Assembly (NCBI RefSeq): GCF_024158745.1
Contig: NZ_JAMZAW010000031.1
Span: 30,866 to 94,865 of the forward strand
DNA length: 64,000 bases
Source of the DNA: Paenibacillus tyrphae
GTDB taxonomy: Bacteria > Bacillota > Bacilli > Paenibacillales > NBRC-103111
Reading direction: 5' to 3'
The position numbers and the translations under genes were made by a program. Below, in pieces: positions 17,721 through 25,600 of this stretch; within the stretch, counting starts at the first letter, position 1; every line of letters begins with the position of its first letter. The notes under the pieces are model-generated. The model was given only the letters and a program-made list of their open reading frames with translations. It was not told the DNA's origin and did not search any database.

Positions 17721-18650
17721 ATGAAAAAGCTTACGTTCGCGCTCGTCTCGCTGCTGCTCGGCACAAGCCTGCTTGCAGCCTGGCCGCTCGAATCGCCTCC
17801 CGCGCATGCAGTGGAGGAAACGAAGCCATCGGCTCCTCCATCCGCGCCATCGAAGGAACCGGCAACCGACATTGCCGGCCCGACGCTGCAAGCGGCCGTG
17901 GAGCGGTTTATGAAGCAGCTCGCGCTCCAACCCGGCTTCGAGCCGTGGCAGCAAGCGTCCTGGACAAGCTATCCGCTCGGTCCGGGCATGCACGGCTGGG
18001 TCATCATCGTAAGCGCCGAAGGCTCGGAAGCGGGCTATCTGGTTATCCACGCCGGAGAACCGGATACATACAAGCTGACCGAGTACGGCAAAGGCTCCTA
18101 CCCGTTATTCAGCTTGCAAACGCTGCATCGAAGCTTGGTGCAGCTTGAACTTATCGAATATCCGCATCAAATCGAGAGATTATACTTCGGTCCGCTGCAG
18201 GCTCTCTGGAAAATTACCGTGCAGAACGCGGACCGCATCTGGTATATCGACGCCAAAACTGGCGAGGAACTGCCATTCGCCAGCGACGCTAAGCTGCCCA
18301 AGAGTAAACCGGCGCCAGCGCCGAATGTCCAGGCATTCACCAATACCGATGCGAAGCATACGATACAGGAAAGCGGACAATCGGAGCCCGCGGAGCCTTA
18401 TGCCCGGCTGCCGTGGGTACAAAGCAAATCAGGCAAGCCATTGCCCTTCGACGATCTGAAGCAGTTGATCGCTCAAGGCAGCAAGCCGGTGTACGCCGCC
18501 GAGCTTTACGAAGGCAGCGTCACCGTGCCGCTTCCCGTCGCAGGCTTTCAAGTATGGTCCAGCGGGGATCGCTTCGTGCAATTCCGGCAGGACGACGACC
18601 GTTTTCTTCCCTACGAGGCGCTGCAGCATCTCGGCAGCTTTTACCCTTAA
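17721..18650 (+). CDS. Secreted protein of unknown function
   Basis: Starting at ATG 17721 after AGCAGGTGA, the protein has 309 residues with a signal peptide (MKKLTFALVSLLLGTSLLAA) and a likely cleavage after AHA. A proline/alanine linker follows. The mature part has PepSY-like strand segments such as RIWYIDAKTGEELPF and LWKITVQNADRI, but I cannot place it in a family with certainty. It lies between yqhG and yqzE, where Bacillus carries other small exported-protein genes. A terminator follows. Confidence 0.7.
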   Translation: MKKLTFALVSLLLGTSLLAAWPLESPPAHAVEETKPSAPPSAPSKEPATDIAGPTLQAAVERFMKQLALQPGFEPWQQASWTSYPLGPGMHGWVIIVSAEGSEAGYLVIHAGEPDTYKLTEYGKGSYPLFSLQTLHRSLVQLELIEYPHQIERLYFGPLQALWKITVQNADRIWYIDAKTGEELPFASDAKLPKSKPAPAPNVQAFTNTDAKHTIQESGQSEPAEPYARLPWVQSKSGKPLPFDDLKQLIAQGSKPVYAAELYEGSVTVPLPVAGFQVWSSGDRFVQFRQDDDRFLPYEALQHLGSFYP

Positions 18651-18678
18651 CCTACGGTTTTCTCCTCTTCCCTATATA

Positions 18679-18721
18679 GAAAAGCTTCCCGCCTGTCGGC
18701 AAGAAGCTTTTCCTTTTTTTT
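18679..18721 (+). terminator. Terminator after the secreted-protein gene
   Basis: GAAAAGCTTC and GAAGCTTTTC arms separated by about 15 bases, followed by CTTTTTTTT. It also backs onto the convergent yqzE gene. Confidence 0.85.
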
Positions 18722-18738
18722 ATTCAGGCACTGTTGAT

Positions 18739-18969
18739 TCACCGCTCCGCTCTTTTGCCCAGGCTTCTCCCGAGACGCCGGGCGCCCTCGCGCAAAGGCT
18801 TCGTCCACATACCGATGGCCACCGGCAGCATGCCGAACCAGCGGTACTGCCATGGCTCCTTGCCTTCCCTCCGGTCCGCCCGCACCTGCCTGCGCACTTC
18901 CTTCGGCATCTCGATGTACCGGACGAACCGCTCCGTTACATATTTCACAAGCTCGTCGCTTTTTGCCAC
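18739..18969 (-). CDS. yqzE: YqzE-family small protein
   Basis: A 76-residue protein starting at GTG 18969, chosen because GAGGTGAA lies eight bases upstream; a GTG twelve bases earlier lacks a site. The sequence SDELVKYVTERFVRYIEMPK and then PWQYRWFGMLPVAIGMW is the YqzE pattern. In Bacillus subtilis yqzE lies close to yqhH/yqhG at the comG end of the same neighbourhood, and here it is again near them, so the order is conserved. Function unknown; the C-terminus is strongly basic. Confidence 0.75.
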   Translation of the reverse strand: MAKSDELVKYVTERFVRYIEMPKEVRRQVRADRREGKEPWQYRWFGMLPVAIGMWTKPLREGARRLGRSLGKRAER

Positions 18970-19010
18970 GTTGCCGTTCACCTCTACATCCCAGTATAAA
19001 CCGCACCCGG

Positions 19011-19039
19011 TTGCGGCAAACCTGTCTTCGTCCTATAAT
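19011..19039 (+). promoter_or_regulatory. Promoter of the yjdF transcript
   Basis: TTGCGG (19011-19016), 17 bases, perfect TATAAT (19034-19039). Transcription would start near 19046, exactly where the structured leader begins. Confidence 0.8.
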
Positions 19040-19045
19040 GAAGTC

Positions 19046-19152
19046 GAGCGTAAAATCGCGGTCCGGTTGGTAGCCCAGATGCACGGGATCTCCCGGCTTT
19101 TCGAGATGCAAGCCCGTGTCATATCCTTCCCCCCTCGGGATGTCCATCGCTC
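19046..19152 (+). promoter_or_regulatory. Candidate yjdF riboswitch
   Basis: The 130-base leader of yjdF folds into nested stems: an outer GAGCG (19046-19050) with CGCTC (19148-19152), an inner CACGGG (19082-19087) with CCCGTG (19113-19118), and within it ATCTC (19088-19092) with GAGAT (19103-19107). The unpaired stretches are purine-rich and conserved-looking (TAAAATCGCGGTCCGG). yjdF genes are known to sit under the yjdF RNA motif, which binds azaaromatic compounds. The ribosome site AAGGAGGGG follows directly, so translation control is likely. Assignment is from context and fold, not a covariance search. Confidence 0.72.
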
Positions 19153-19175
19153 GCAAGACGTAAGGAGGGGAAAGC

Positions 19176-19589
19176 ATGAAGCTTACCGTTTATTTTGAAG
19201 GTGAATTTTGGGTAGGTGTGACGGAACACGAAGCGGACGGCAAGGTCAAAGCCACTCGTTACGTGTTCGGCCCGGAGCCGTACGACGCCGAGGTGATGGA
19301 GTTCGTGCAGTTTCGGATGCTGCCGCTGCTCGCGCAAACGTCGATGGGCGTCAGCGTCGATGCCTTGGCCCGGCGGGGCCGCGTCAACCCGAAACGGCTC
19401 GCCCGCGAAGCCGCCCGCGAGATGGATCGCAAAGGCATCCGCAGCGCAGCGCAGGAAGCGCTGAAGCTCGATCTGGAGCACCGCAAGAAGACGCGCAAGA
19501 TCGTCTCCCGGGAGCAGCGGGAAGCCGAGAAGGAACGCAAACGCGAAATCGCCATTCAAAAAGCGAAAGCCAAGCACCGCGGCCGGTAA
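19176..19589 (+). CDS. yjdF: YjdF-family protein (DUF2992)
   Basis: A 137-residue protein. The first 60 residues carry the family core, MKLTVYFEGEFWVGVTEHE and TRYVFGPEPYDAEVMEFV. NPKRLAREAAREMDRKGI then leads into a long, very basic helical tail ending QKAKAKHRGR, suggesting RNA or ribosome contact. The molecular role is not known; the family is regulated by the azaaromatic-sensing yjdF RNA. The start is ATG 19176 after AAGGAGGGG. Confidence 0.88.
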   Translation: MKLTVYFEGEFWVGVTEHEADGKVKATRYVFGPEPYDAEVMEFVQFRMLPLLAQTSMGVSVDALARRGRVNPKRLAREAAREMDRKGIRSAAQEALKLDLEHRKKTRKIVSREQREAEKERKREIAIQKAKAKHRGR

Positions 19590-19600
19590 CGGTCGCGTGC

Positions 19601-19656
19601 AAAAAAACACCCGGATGCCGGGCTGTCTACGACAGTCCGGACAAACGGGTGTTTTT
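19601..19656. terminator. Bidirectional terminator between yjdF and argS
   Basis: AAACACCCG (19605-19613) and CGGGTGTTT (19645-19653) with A and T tracts outside, and a second hairpin (GGACTGT type) in the loop region. It serves both convergent genes. Confidence 0.85.
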
Positions 19657-19671
19657 GCCATGGTATGAGGT

Positions 19672-21381
19672 TTAAATTTTCTCCGGTGCTTCGATACCGA
19701 CCAGCGCCAGGCCGTTCTTCAGCGTAATCCTTACGGACTCCACGAGCGCAAGACGCGCTTTGCGCACCTCGGCATCCTCCGCCTTCAATATCTTGCATTC
19801 ATGATAGAAACGGTTGAAACTTTGCGCCAGATCGACCAAATACCGGCTGATAATAGAAGGTTCCAGCTTATGCATCGCCTGCTCGACCCGTTCCTTAAAC
19901 AAGTACAGCTGCTTCAGCACGCCTTGCGCCTCTTCGTTCTCCAAGTGCTTCGGATCGAAGCCTTCGAACGACTGCGTCTCCGACGGATCGGCTTTGGCAA
20001 GTACGCTGCACGCCCGCGCATGCGTGTACTGCACGTAAGGACCGGTTTCGCCTTCGAAATTCAGCGCCTCGTCCCAGGAGAAGACGATATCCTTAATCCG
20101 GTTGTTGCTCAGATCGTTGAAAATAATCGCCCCTACGCCGACCTTGCGGGCGACTTCGTCTTTATTTTCGAGATTCGGATTTTTCTCTTCGATAATTTCG
20201 CGGGTCTTCTCAATCGCTTTGCCGAGCAGTTCCTCCAGGTTGATCACATTGCCCTTCCGGGTCGACAGCTTCGCGCCTTCCAGGCTGACTTTGCCGAACG
20301 GCACATGCATCATTTGCTTCGACCAATCGTAGCCCATCAGCTCAATCACTTTGAACAACTGGTTAAAATGCAAGCTTTGCCCCGCATCGGTCACATAGAC
20401 ACCTTTGTCAAAATCGTACGTGTTCTTGCGGTACTTGGCCGCCGCCACGTCGCGCGTATGATACAGCGTTCCGCCGTCCTTTTTCACCATTAAGGCCGGA
20501 GGCATATTGAAATCGTCGAGCCGCACGAGCAGCGCTCCGCCGTCTTCTTCCAGCAGGTTTTGCGCCTTAAGCTCGTCCAGCACCTCCGCCATTTTATCGT
20601 TATAGAAGCTTTCGCCGGCATACGAATCGAACTTTACGCCGAGCAGATCGTACATCTTGTGGAACTCCTTCAAGCTGATGTCCACAAACCAGCGCCACAG
20701 CCTGTGCGCCTCCTCGTCTCCCTGCTCCAGCTTCACGAACCAGGCACGCGCCTCATCCTCCAGCTCCGGCTTCACGTCGGCTTCGTCATGGAACTTGACG
20801 TAAATGCGCTGCAGCTCGTCGATGCCTTCCGCTTCGACGGCCGCCTGATCCCCCCACAGCTTGTAGGCGACGATCAGTTTGCCGAACTGCGTACCCCAAT
20901 CGCCGAGATGGTTGACGCCCACGCTGTTGTATCCCATAAAGTTGAAAATGTTATAAAGCGCATTCCCGATGACCGTCGAGCGGAGATGCCCGATATGGAA
21001 CGTCTTCGCGATATTCGGCGAAGAGAAGTCGATAACGATGTTGCGTCCTTGACCGTATTCCTGCGAGCCGTAACGGTCTTGGCGCGCCAATACTTCACCG
21101 ACGACGTCTTTGGCGAAAACGGCCGGGTTCAAAAATACGTTAAAATAACCGGACACCGCATCGACCCGCTGAACCGCCGCGTCGTCGCTCCAGCCTGCCT
21201 TCAGCTCTTCCGCAATTGCCTGCGGCGCCTTCCGGAGCTGCTTGCTAAGCTTGAAGCAGGGCAGCGACAAATCCCCCATCTGCGGATTCGGCGGATATTC
21301 GATCAGCTCCGCCAGCGCTTCCTGCGTTATGCCTTCAAGCTTTGCCGCCAGCTGCCCGGCCAACCATTGTTTGTAATTCAT
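19672..21381 (-). CDS. argS: Arginyl-tRNA synthetase
   Basis: A 569-residue class I synthetase charging tRNA-Arg. The signature HIGH occurs in SPNIAKTFHIGHLRSTVIG, and the KMSKS equivalent is LSTRKGN. The N-terminal Add1 domain (about 1-110) and the C-terminal DALR anticodon-binding domain, with ISRYLVDLAQSFNRFYHECK, are complete. Length is normal for bacterial ArgS (about 555-580). It is monocistronic with its own promoter at 21511 and a leader hairpin at 21445. Confidence 0.97.
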   Translation of the reverse strand: MNYKQWLAGQLAAKLEGITQEALAELIEYPPNPQMGDLSLPCFKLSKQLRKAPQAIAEELKAGWSDDAAVQRVDAVSGYFNVFLNPAVFAKDVVGEVLARQDRYGSQEYGQGRNIVIDFSSPNIAKTFHIGHLRSTVIGNALYNIFNFMGYNSVGVNHLGDWGTQFGKLIVAYKLWGDQAAVEAEGIDELQRIYVKFHDEADVKPELEDEARAWFVKLEQGDEEAHRLWRWFVDISLKEFHKMYDLLGVKFDSYAGESFYNDKMAEVLDELKAQNLLEEDGGALLVRLDDFNMPPALMVKKDGGTLYHTRDVAAAKYRKNTYDFDKGVYVTDAGQSLHFNQLFKVIELMGYDWSKQMMHVPFGKVSLEGAKLSTRKGNVINLEELLGKAIEKTREIIEEKNPNLENKDEVARKVGVGAIIFNDLSNNRIKDIVFSWDEALNFEGETGPYVQYTHARACSVLAKADPSETQSFEGFDPKHLENEEAQGVLKQLYLFKERVEQAMHKLEPSIISRYLVDLAQSFNRFYHECKILKAEDAEVRKARLALVESVRITLKNGLALVGIEAPEKI

Positions 21382-21444
21382 ACACGATGTGCCCCTTTCT
21401 TCGAACGAACGCCGCCATCCCGCAGTACGCTTTCATACAAGAAA

Positions 21445-21463
21445 GCACCCCGGTCGGGGTGCC
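21445..21463 (-). promoter_or_regulatory. Stable hairpin in the argS leader
   Basis: GCACCCCGGTCGGGGTGC is a perfect 8-bp GC-rich stem about 60 bases ahead of argS and about 45 bases into its transcript. On the minus strand it is followed by TTTCTTG, a weak terminator tail. No T-box sequence (TGGNACCGCG) was found, so any control is of another kind. Confidence 0.55.
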
Positions 21464-21510
21464 GTTTTTCAACGTCGCACGTAGGTTTTGCCAGCCTTTG
21501 CATATGTTCC

Positions 21511-21539
21511 ATTATATCGGGCACGAAAAACCGAGTCAA
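21511..21539 (-). promoter_or_regulatory. Promoter of argS
   Basis: On the minus strand TTGACT (21539-21534), 17 bases, then a perfect TATAAT (21516-21511). The leader is about 120 bases long. Confidence 0.85.
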
Positions 21540-21651
21540 GCCGGGTTTGCTGCGTTAGCCCAAGGATTTTGGCGGTTCGGCGGCGCTTCGTTCCGGCTTG
21601 CATGCGATTTTTGTATGAATTTTGAATACCAACGAAAAAATAAGGGAGGAA

Positions 21652-21672
21652 ATGAAAAACAAACTTGAATAA
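21652..21672 (+). CDS. Six-residue leader peptide upstream of hsp20
   Basis: AAGGGAGGAA precedes ATG 21652, which opens the frame MKNKLE and stops at TAA 21670-21672. The stop overlaps the AAGGAGG ribosome site of hsp20. Such a strong site for a tiny frame suggests coupling or ribosome-mediated control of hsp20 translation. No homologue could be checked. Confidence 0.45.
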   Translation: MKNKLE

Positions 21673-21686
21673 GGAGGCGTCCGTTC

Positions 21687-22127
21687 ATGCCGTTGGTTCC
21701 TTTCGAGCCGTTCAGACACGTCGATCATTGGAAAAAAGAAATGGACAAATTTTTTAACGAGGGGCTGCCTTCCGCTTTCGGATTCCAGCAGGAATTCGGC
21801 GCGCCGCGGATGGACGTCTACGAAACCGAGAGAGAGGTCGTCGCCCACTTCGAAATTCCGGGTCTGGAGAAAAAAGAGGACGTAGACATCCACGTGGAGC
21901 ATCAGACGCTCACGATCGTCGGCTCCGTACACAGAGTACAGGAAGCGAAGGAAGAGCAGTTTCACCGCAAGGAGCGTTATACCGGCCGCTTCCAGCGCAC
22001 CGTTGCGCTGCCGGCGGAAGTGCAGGTCGAGGGCACGGTCGCTACGTATAAGAATGGCATTCTCGAAGTGAAAATGCCGAAGGCTCTGAACAACGCCAGA
22101 AAGCGGATCGACGTGGAATTTCATTAA
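21687..22127 (+). CDS. Small heat-shock protein, Hsp20/alpha-crystallin family
   Basis: A 146-residue holdase chaperone. The alpha-crystallin domain runs from about residue 38 to 135, with MDVYETEREVVAHFEIPGL as its opening strands, RYTGRFQRTVALP in the middle, and the hallmark A-x-x-x-NGIL-x-V near the end (ATYKNGILEVKMPK). It binds unfolding proteins without ATP. ATG 21687 follows AAGGAGGCG. A six-codon frame sits directly upstream. No CIRCE element was found. Confidence 0.93.
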   Translation: MPLVPFEPFRHVDHWKKEMDKFFNEGLPSAFGFQQEFGAPRMDVYETEREVVAHFEIPGLEKKEDVDIHVEHQTLTIVGSVHRVQEAKEEQFHRKERYTGRFQRTVALPAEVQVEGTVATYKNGILEVKMPKALNNARKRIDVEFH

Positions 22128-22241
22128 TAGACGTCATCCAACTGTAATCCAATTGAAATATGCTTTTCATCTTCCTTTAACGTAAAGCTTCTATAATAAA
22201 GCTCGACCCCCTTTTTCATATAGATTCTCTCTTGGCCCGCT

Positions 22242-22269
22242 GCCCGTTGCTTGCGGGTCGCTTTTTTTT
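22242..22269 (+). terminator. Terminator of hsp20
   Basis: CCCG...CGGG hairpin (about 22243-22257) followed by TCGCTTTTTTTT. Confidence 0.6.
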
Positions 22270-22280
22270 CGCGAAAAGCA

Positions 22281-22322
22281 AAAAAACGGAGCTTCCGGCT
22301 GCCGCCGGTTCCACTCCGGTTT
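22281..22322 (-). terminator. Terminator of the GNAT gene
   Basis: CGGAG and CTCCG outer arms and GCCGG/CCGGC inner arms, running into TTTTTT on the minus strand directly after the gene at 22329. Confidence 0.78.
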
Positions 22323-22328
22323 ACGAGT

Positions 22329-22814
22329 TTAAAGCATTTTTTGCAGCATGACGACGTCCAGCAGCTTACCGAATTTGAAGCCGACCTCGCGCATCGTGCC
22401 TATGGTATCGAACCCGAACTGCCGATGAATATGAATGCTGCTGTCGTTGCCCTCCACGATCCGCGACAGCACCGTATGCAGCCCGGCCTTTTTCCCTTCG
22501 GCCAATACGGCCTCTAGCAGCTTTTTCCCAAGTCCCTGACCGCGGTGCCCGTCCCGGATATATAAGGACAGCTCCGCCGTGCGCGCATAGGCCAGCCGGT
22601 CGGAGTATCTGTTCGCGGCGGCCCAGCCGAGAATCTGACCAGCGTCTTCGGCGACGACGACCGGGTAAGCTTCACCATGCTGTTCGAACCATTCCAACTG
22701 CTGCTCCAGCGTGCGCGGAACCGTATCGAACGTCGCTACCGTCGTTAGGACAGCTTCGTTATAAATATCCAAAATGTGCTGTATATCCTCATATCCAGCC
22801 CGTCTGATCTCCAT
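22329..22814 (-). CDS. GNAT acetyltransferase, phosphinothricin-acetyltransferase-like
   Basis: A 161-residue GNAT enzyme read from ATG 22814; a GTG seven codons upstream is less likely. It opens EIRRAGYEDIQHILDIYNEAV, and has the acetyl-CoA loop RDGHRGQGLGKKLLE around residues 90-105 and VLSRIVEGNDSSIHIHRQFGF, the pattern of the Pat/Bar and YncA subgroup. These acetylate small amines such as phosphinothricin or methionine sulfoximine. The real substrate is unknown. Its promoter region abuts the hutH end. Confidence 0.85.
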   Translation of the reverse strand: MEIRRAGYEDIQHILDIYNEAVLTTVATFDTVPRTLEQQLEWFEQHGEAYPVVVAEDAGQILGWAAANRYSDRLAYARTAELSLYIRDGHRGQGLGKKLLEAVLAEGKKAGLHTVLSRIVEGNDSSIHIHRQFGFDTIGTMREVGFKFGKLLDVVMLQKML

Positions 22815-22911
22815 TAGAAGCCCGCTCCCTCTCACGAAACCCTATCGATTTTTCCGCCTACTATAGCAAGGTTTCGGGAGAAATGCAAGACTTGGAACAG
22901 AAAGCTGCTTA

Positions 22912-24447
22912 TTATAAACCGAGCGTCTCCGTCATACCATTCAGCACCGCCGCATCCTTCATCATGCTTACGGCTTTTCGGAAATCCGTGTACATCACGC
23001 GGTCTTCGTCCAGAAACGGCACCTGCTTGCGACATTGCGCATATACCCATGCCGTTCCCTTGCCCAGCCCGTCGGCACCGCGATAATCGGCCGCTTGCGA
23101 GCCGCAGAGCAGCTCGATGGCGACGACGTTGTACGCATTTTCGACGATTTTGGCCGCTTTTCTCGCGCCGATCGTTCCCATGCTCACGTGATCTTCCTGA
23201 TTCGCCGAGCTTGGAATCGAATCGACGCTGGCCGGATGCGCCAGCGACTTGTTTTCGGAAACGAGTGAAGCCGCGGCATACTGCGCGATCATGAAGCCCG
23301 AGTTCGTGCCGCCGTACTTCGTCAGAAACGGAGGCAGTCCTCCGCTCAGTTGGGGATTGACCAGCCGTTCGATTCGCCGCTCCGATATATTCGCCAGCTC
23401 CGCCACCGCAATCGAGAGGAAATCCATCGCCAGCGCAATCGGTTGCCCGTGAAAATTGCCGCCGGAGATTACTTTTTCCTGCTCGGTGAAAATGAGCGGG
23501 TTATCCGTTACCGAGTTCATCTCGATTACTAATTTATCGTGAATATATTGGAGCGCATCGGCCGAAGCGCCGTGAACCTGCGGTACGCAGCGCAGCGAAT
23601 AAGCGTCTTGGACGCGCAGCTCGCCTTGGTTCGTCATCAGGCGGCTGTCTTGGGTCAGCTTGCGGATATTCGAAGCGACCTGCTGCTGGCCGGCATGCGG
23701 GCGAATATCGTGCGTTTCCGGGTCGAACGCCTGCTTAACGCCCTGCAAGGTCTCCGTCGTCAAAGCAGCAGCGCAATCGGCCCATTTGGCCAGCTGCAGC
23801 GCGTCCCAGCAAGCCAAAGCGCCGACGGCGGTCATCACTTGCGTACCGTTGATCAGAGCCAGGCCCTCTTTTGCTTCAAGCGACACCGGTACGATCCCAG
23901 CCTTGTCCATCGCCGCTTTGCCATCCAGCTTCTCTCCCCGGAACAACGCTTCCCCTTCCCCCATCATGACCAGCGCCAAATGGGACAGCGGGGCCAAGTC
24001 TCCGCTGGCGCCGAGCGACCCTTTCTCCGGGATCAGCGGCACGACGCCTTTGTTCAGCATCTCGACCATCGTTTCCACGACGGAGTAGCGTATGCCGGAA
24101 TAGCCCTGGATCAAGGCATTGATGCGCAGCAATACGATCGCTCTCGCCACTTCCGCCGGGAACGGATCGCCGATGCCGCAGGCATGGCTGCGGATCAGAT
24201 TGACCTGCAGCGCCTTCGCGTCCTCGCTCGAAATGTACGTGTCGCTGAATTTGCCGAACCCTGTGGTCAACCCGTAGACGACCTTTTTCTCCGCCAGCAG
24301 CTTTTCCACATATTGTCTGCTCTTCGTTACCTTCGCCTTGACCGAAGCGTCAAGCTCGACTTCGTAGCCGTGGCGCGCCACAAGCACAACCTCCTGCAAG
24401 GTCAGCTTGCCGCCGCCGATCGTAATAGGTGCCGTTTTAATCATCAC
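22912..24447 (-). CDS. hutH: Histidine ammonia-lyase
   Basis: A 511-residue enzyme converting histidine to urocanate, the first step of histidine use. The Ala-Ser-Gly triplet that forms the MIO electrophile is at 147-149 in GSLGASGDLAPLSH. YGLTTGFGKF near residue 60 and NQEDHVSMG near 420 are also typical. AAGGAGAG precedes the start. It is transcribed after hutP through a terminator with HutP-like UAG repeats. The rest of the hut pathway (hutU, hutI, hutG) is not in this window and does not follow hutH. Confidence 0.96.
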   Translation of the reverse strand: MMIKTAPITIGGGKLTLQEVVLVARHGYEVELDASVKAKVTKSRQYVEKLLAEKKVVYGLTTGFGKFSDTYISSEDAKALQVNLIRSHACGIGDPFPAEVARAIVLLRINALIQGYSGIRYSVVETMVEMLNKGVVPLIPEKGSLGASGDLAPLSHLALVMMGEGEALFRGEKLDGKAAMDKAGIVPVSLEAKEGLALINGTQVMTAVGALACWDALQLAKWADCAAALTTETLQGVKQAFDPETHDIRPHAGQQQVASNIRKLTQDSRLMTNQGELRVQDAYSLRCVPQVHGASADALQYIHDKLVIEMNSVTDNPLIFTEQEKVISGGNFHGQPIALAMDFLSIAVAELANISERRIERLVNPQLSGGLPPFLTKYGGTNSGFMIAQYAAASLVSENKSLAHPASVDSIPSSANQEDHVSMGTIGARKAAKIVENAYNVVAIELLCGSQAADYRGADGLGKGTAWVYAQCRKQVPFLDEDRVMYTDFRKAVSMMKDAAVLNGMTETLGL

Positions 24448-24474
24448 GAATCACTCTCCTTAAGAAATGGACAC

Positions 24475-24539
24475 AAAAAAAGAGGCCATACCAAATCAAT
24501 GGTCATGACCTCTAAACGCAACTATAAGACTATGGTCTA
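24475..24539 (-). promoter_or_regulatory. HutP-type attenuator between hutP and hutH
   Basis: On the minus strand AGAGGTCATGACC...GGTATGGCCTCT (24514-24481) followed by TTTTTT is an intrinsic terminator. Just ahead are four UAG triplets at 24539-24537, 24532-24530, 24524-24522 and 24514-24512, the last inside the stem base. HutP with histidine and a divalent metal binds NAG repeats and opens such a terminator in Bacillus. The arrangement predicts histidine-induced antitermination. Confidence 0.8.
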
Positions 24540-24566
24540 AAGTTATTCAATTAAAACTTCCGGTCA

Positions 24567-25040
24567 TCAAATGTGATTGATGCCAAAGCCCAGAACTTCA
24601 TGCTCAAAGCCTTTTTTCGGAGCGCCGATCGTGCCGTACATGCATACGCAGATCCACTCCCCTTCGTCCGGTTGATCTTGTTCGGTCGACATAGGGCCGC
24701 GGACAATGGCGAAGGTCAGTCCTACCGTGCGCAATACGTCCCGAATCTGCGGGGTTCCCCGGCTCACCCCTTGCAAAGCCTCCAGGATCGCATGGTACAA
24801 GCCGTGCGTTTCCCGGTACCGCTTTTCGTCGATGACCCGATTGTTTTTAGCAGCGGTTTCGATGGCCGCAATGACTTTCGCGCTGTCCATGGAGCCGACC
24901 TTCCCGACGGTATGCCGATATCCGTCCGCTTCCAGCTTCCGTACGATATCCGCCCCCATCGCATGATCGTGCATCATCGTCAATAAAGCGGTTAATTTGC
25001 CGATAGTAGAAGGTATCCCCTGCTGGCCCGTCACTTGCAT
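24567..25040 (-). CDS. hutP: HutP, histidine-responsive antiterminator
   Basis: From ATG 25040 (after GAAAGGGG) the protein has 157 residues, close to Bacillus HutP (about 150). An in-frame upstream ATG at 25121 would add a hydrophobic leader and is rejected. The core VGKVGSMDSAKVIAAIETA, the metal-binding histidines in ETHGLYHAILEAL, and the C-terminal FEHEVLGFGINHI are all conserved. HutP hexamers bind UAG-repeat RNA when histidine and a metal ion are present. It lies directly ahead of its target terminator. Confidence 0.93.
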   Translation of the reverse strand: MQVTGQQGIPSTIGKLTALLTMMHDHAMGADIVRKLEADGYRHTVGKVGSMDSAKVIAAIETAAKNNRVIDEKRYRETHGLYHAILEALQGVSRGTPQIRDVLRTVGLTFAIVRGPMSTEQDQPDEGEWICVCMYGTIGAPKKGFEHEVLGFGINHI

Positions 25041-25201
25041 GCCCCTTTCCTGCAGAAAAGCCACAATAAAAATAAAAAAGACGCTACAACAGCAAATGGG
25101 AAAGCTTCTTCCCGCTCCCATAAGACTTGCCTTGTATCGACCCGACTATACGCTAAATTGTCTAAAAGGATTTTACTTATCGCTAAAAAGTATCTGATGA
25201 A

Positions 25202-25230
25202 ATTGTATCATACATCACGCGGGTTGACAA
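25202..25230 (-). promoter_or_regulatory. Promoter of hutP-hutH
   Basis: On the minus strand TTGTCA (25230-25225), 17 bases, TACAAT (25207-25202). The 150-base leader carries further UAG triplets at 25185, 25164, 25155 and 25148. A TGAT-N8-ATCA inverted repeat covers the -10 box. Confidence 0.78.
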
Positions 25231-25549
25231 TGAGTCGCCGACCAGCAAGGAGAAAGTAAAACAAGGAACCCGATTTAAACCCAAATTCCTTGTATAGACC
25301 GATGCGGTCAGCGGTCATGAGTTGGTCATGATGCCGGACAAGCCGGCCCGGTTCAGCATAATAGCCCCAGCACGGCGCCCACAACACGTAAAACCCAGGT
25401 CTGTATGCCGATCAAAACAATCGTAGACTTCGGACCGCCCCCTCAAAGAGCGTGCCTTGAACATTCAGGATGACCAGGGCCCAGCCATTTATGCGGCTTC
25501 TTCAGCTCAAGCGAGGAGGAGCCCTGCATATTCCGTACATATAAAAAAA
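25231..25549. other. Intergenic stretch with a hairpin and a possible remnant
   Basis: ACAAGGAA (25261-25268) and TTCCTTGT (25286-25293) form an 8-bp hairpin without a T tract. On the minus strand about 28 codons ending at TGA 25353 read as a hydrophobic helix (LIGIQTWVLRVVGAVLGLL), perhaps the tail of a lost membrane protein. No intact gene is visible. Confidence 0.4.
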
Positions 25550-25582
25550 GCCTGTAAATTGCTTCAAGAGCAATTTGCAGGC
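25550..25582 (-). terminator. Terminator of tRNA-Leu copy 1
   Basis: GCCTGTAAATTGCT and AGCAATTTGCAGGC arms with one mismatch, then TTTTTTT on the minus strand, 20 bases after the tRNA. Confidence 0.85.
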
Positions 25583-25600
25583 CAGTTATTTTTAAGATAA

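Noticed and set aside
18734..19198. Plus-strand frame overlapping yqzE and the yjdF leader
   Set aside because: It covers an antisense gene, a promoter and a structured leader, and has no ribosome site.
21382..21540. T-box leader of argS
   Set aside because: No TGGNACCGCG-like T-box sequence or specifier-loop structure was recognisable.
25041..25121. In-frame ATG at 25121 giving HutP a hydrophobic 27-residue extension
   Set aside because: No good ribosome site, HutP is cytoplasmic, and ATG 25040 has GAAAGGGG at the right distance and gives the family length.
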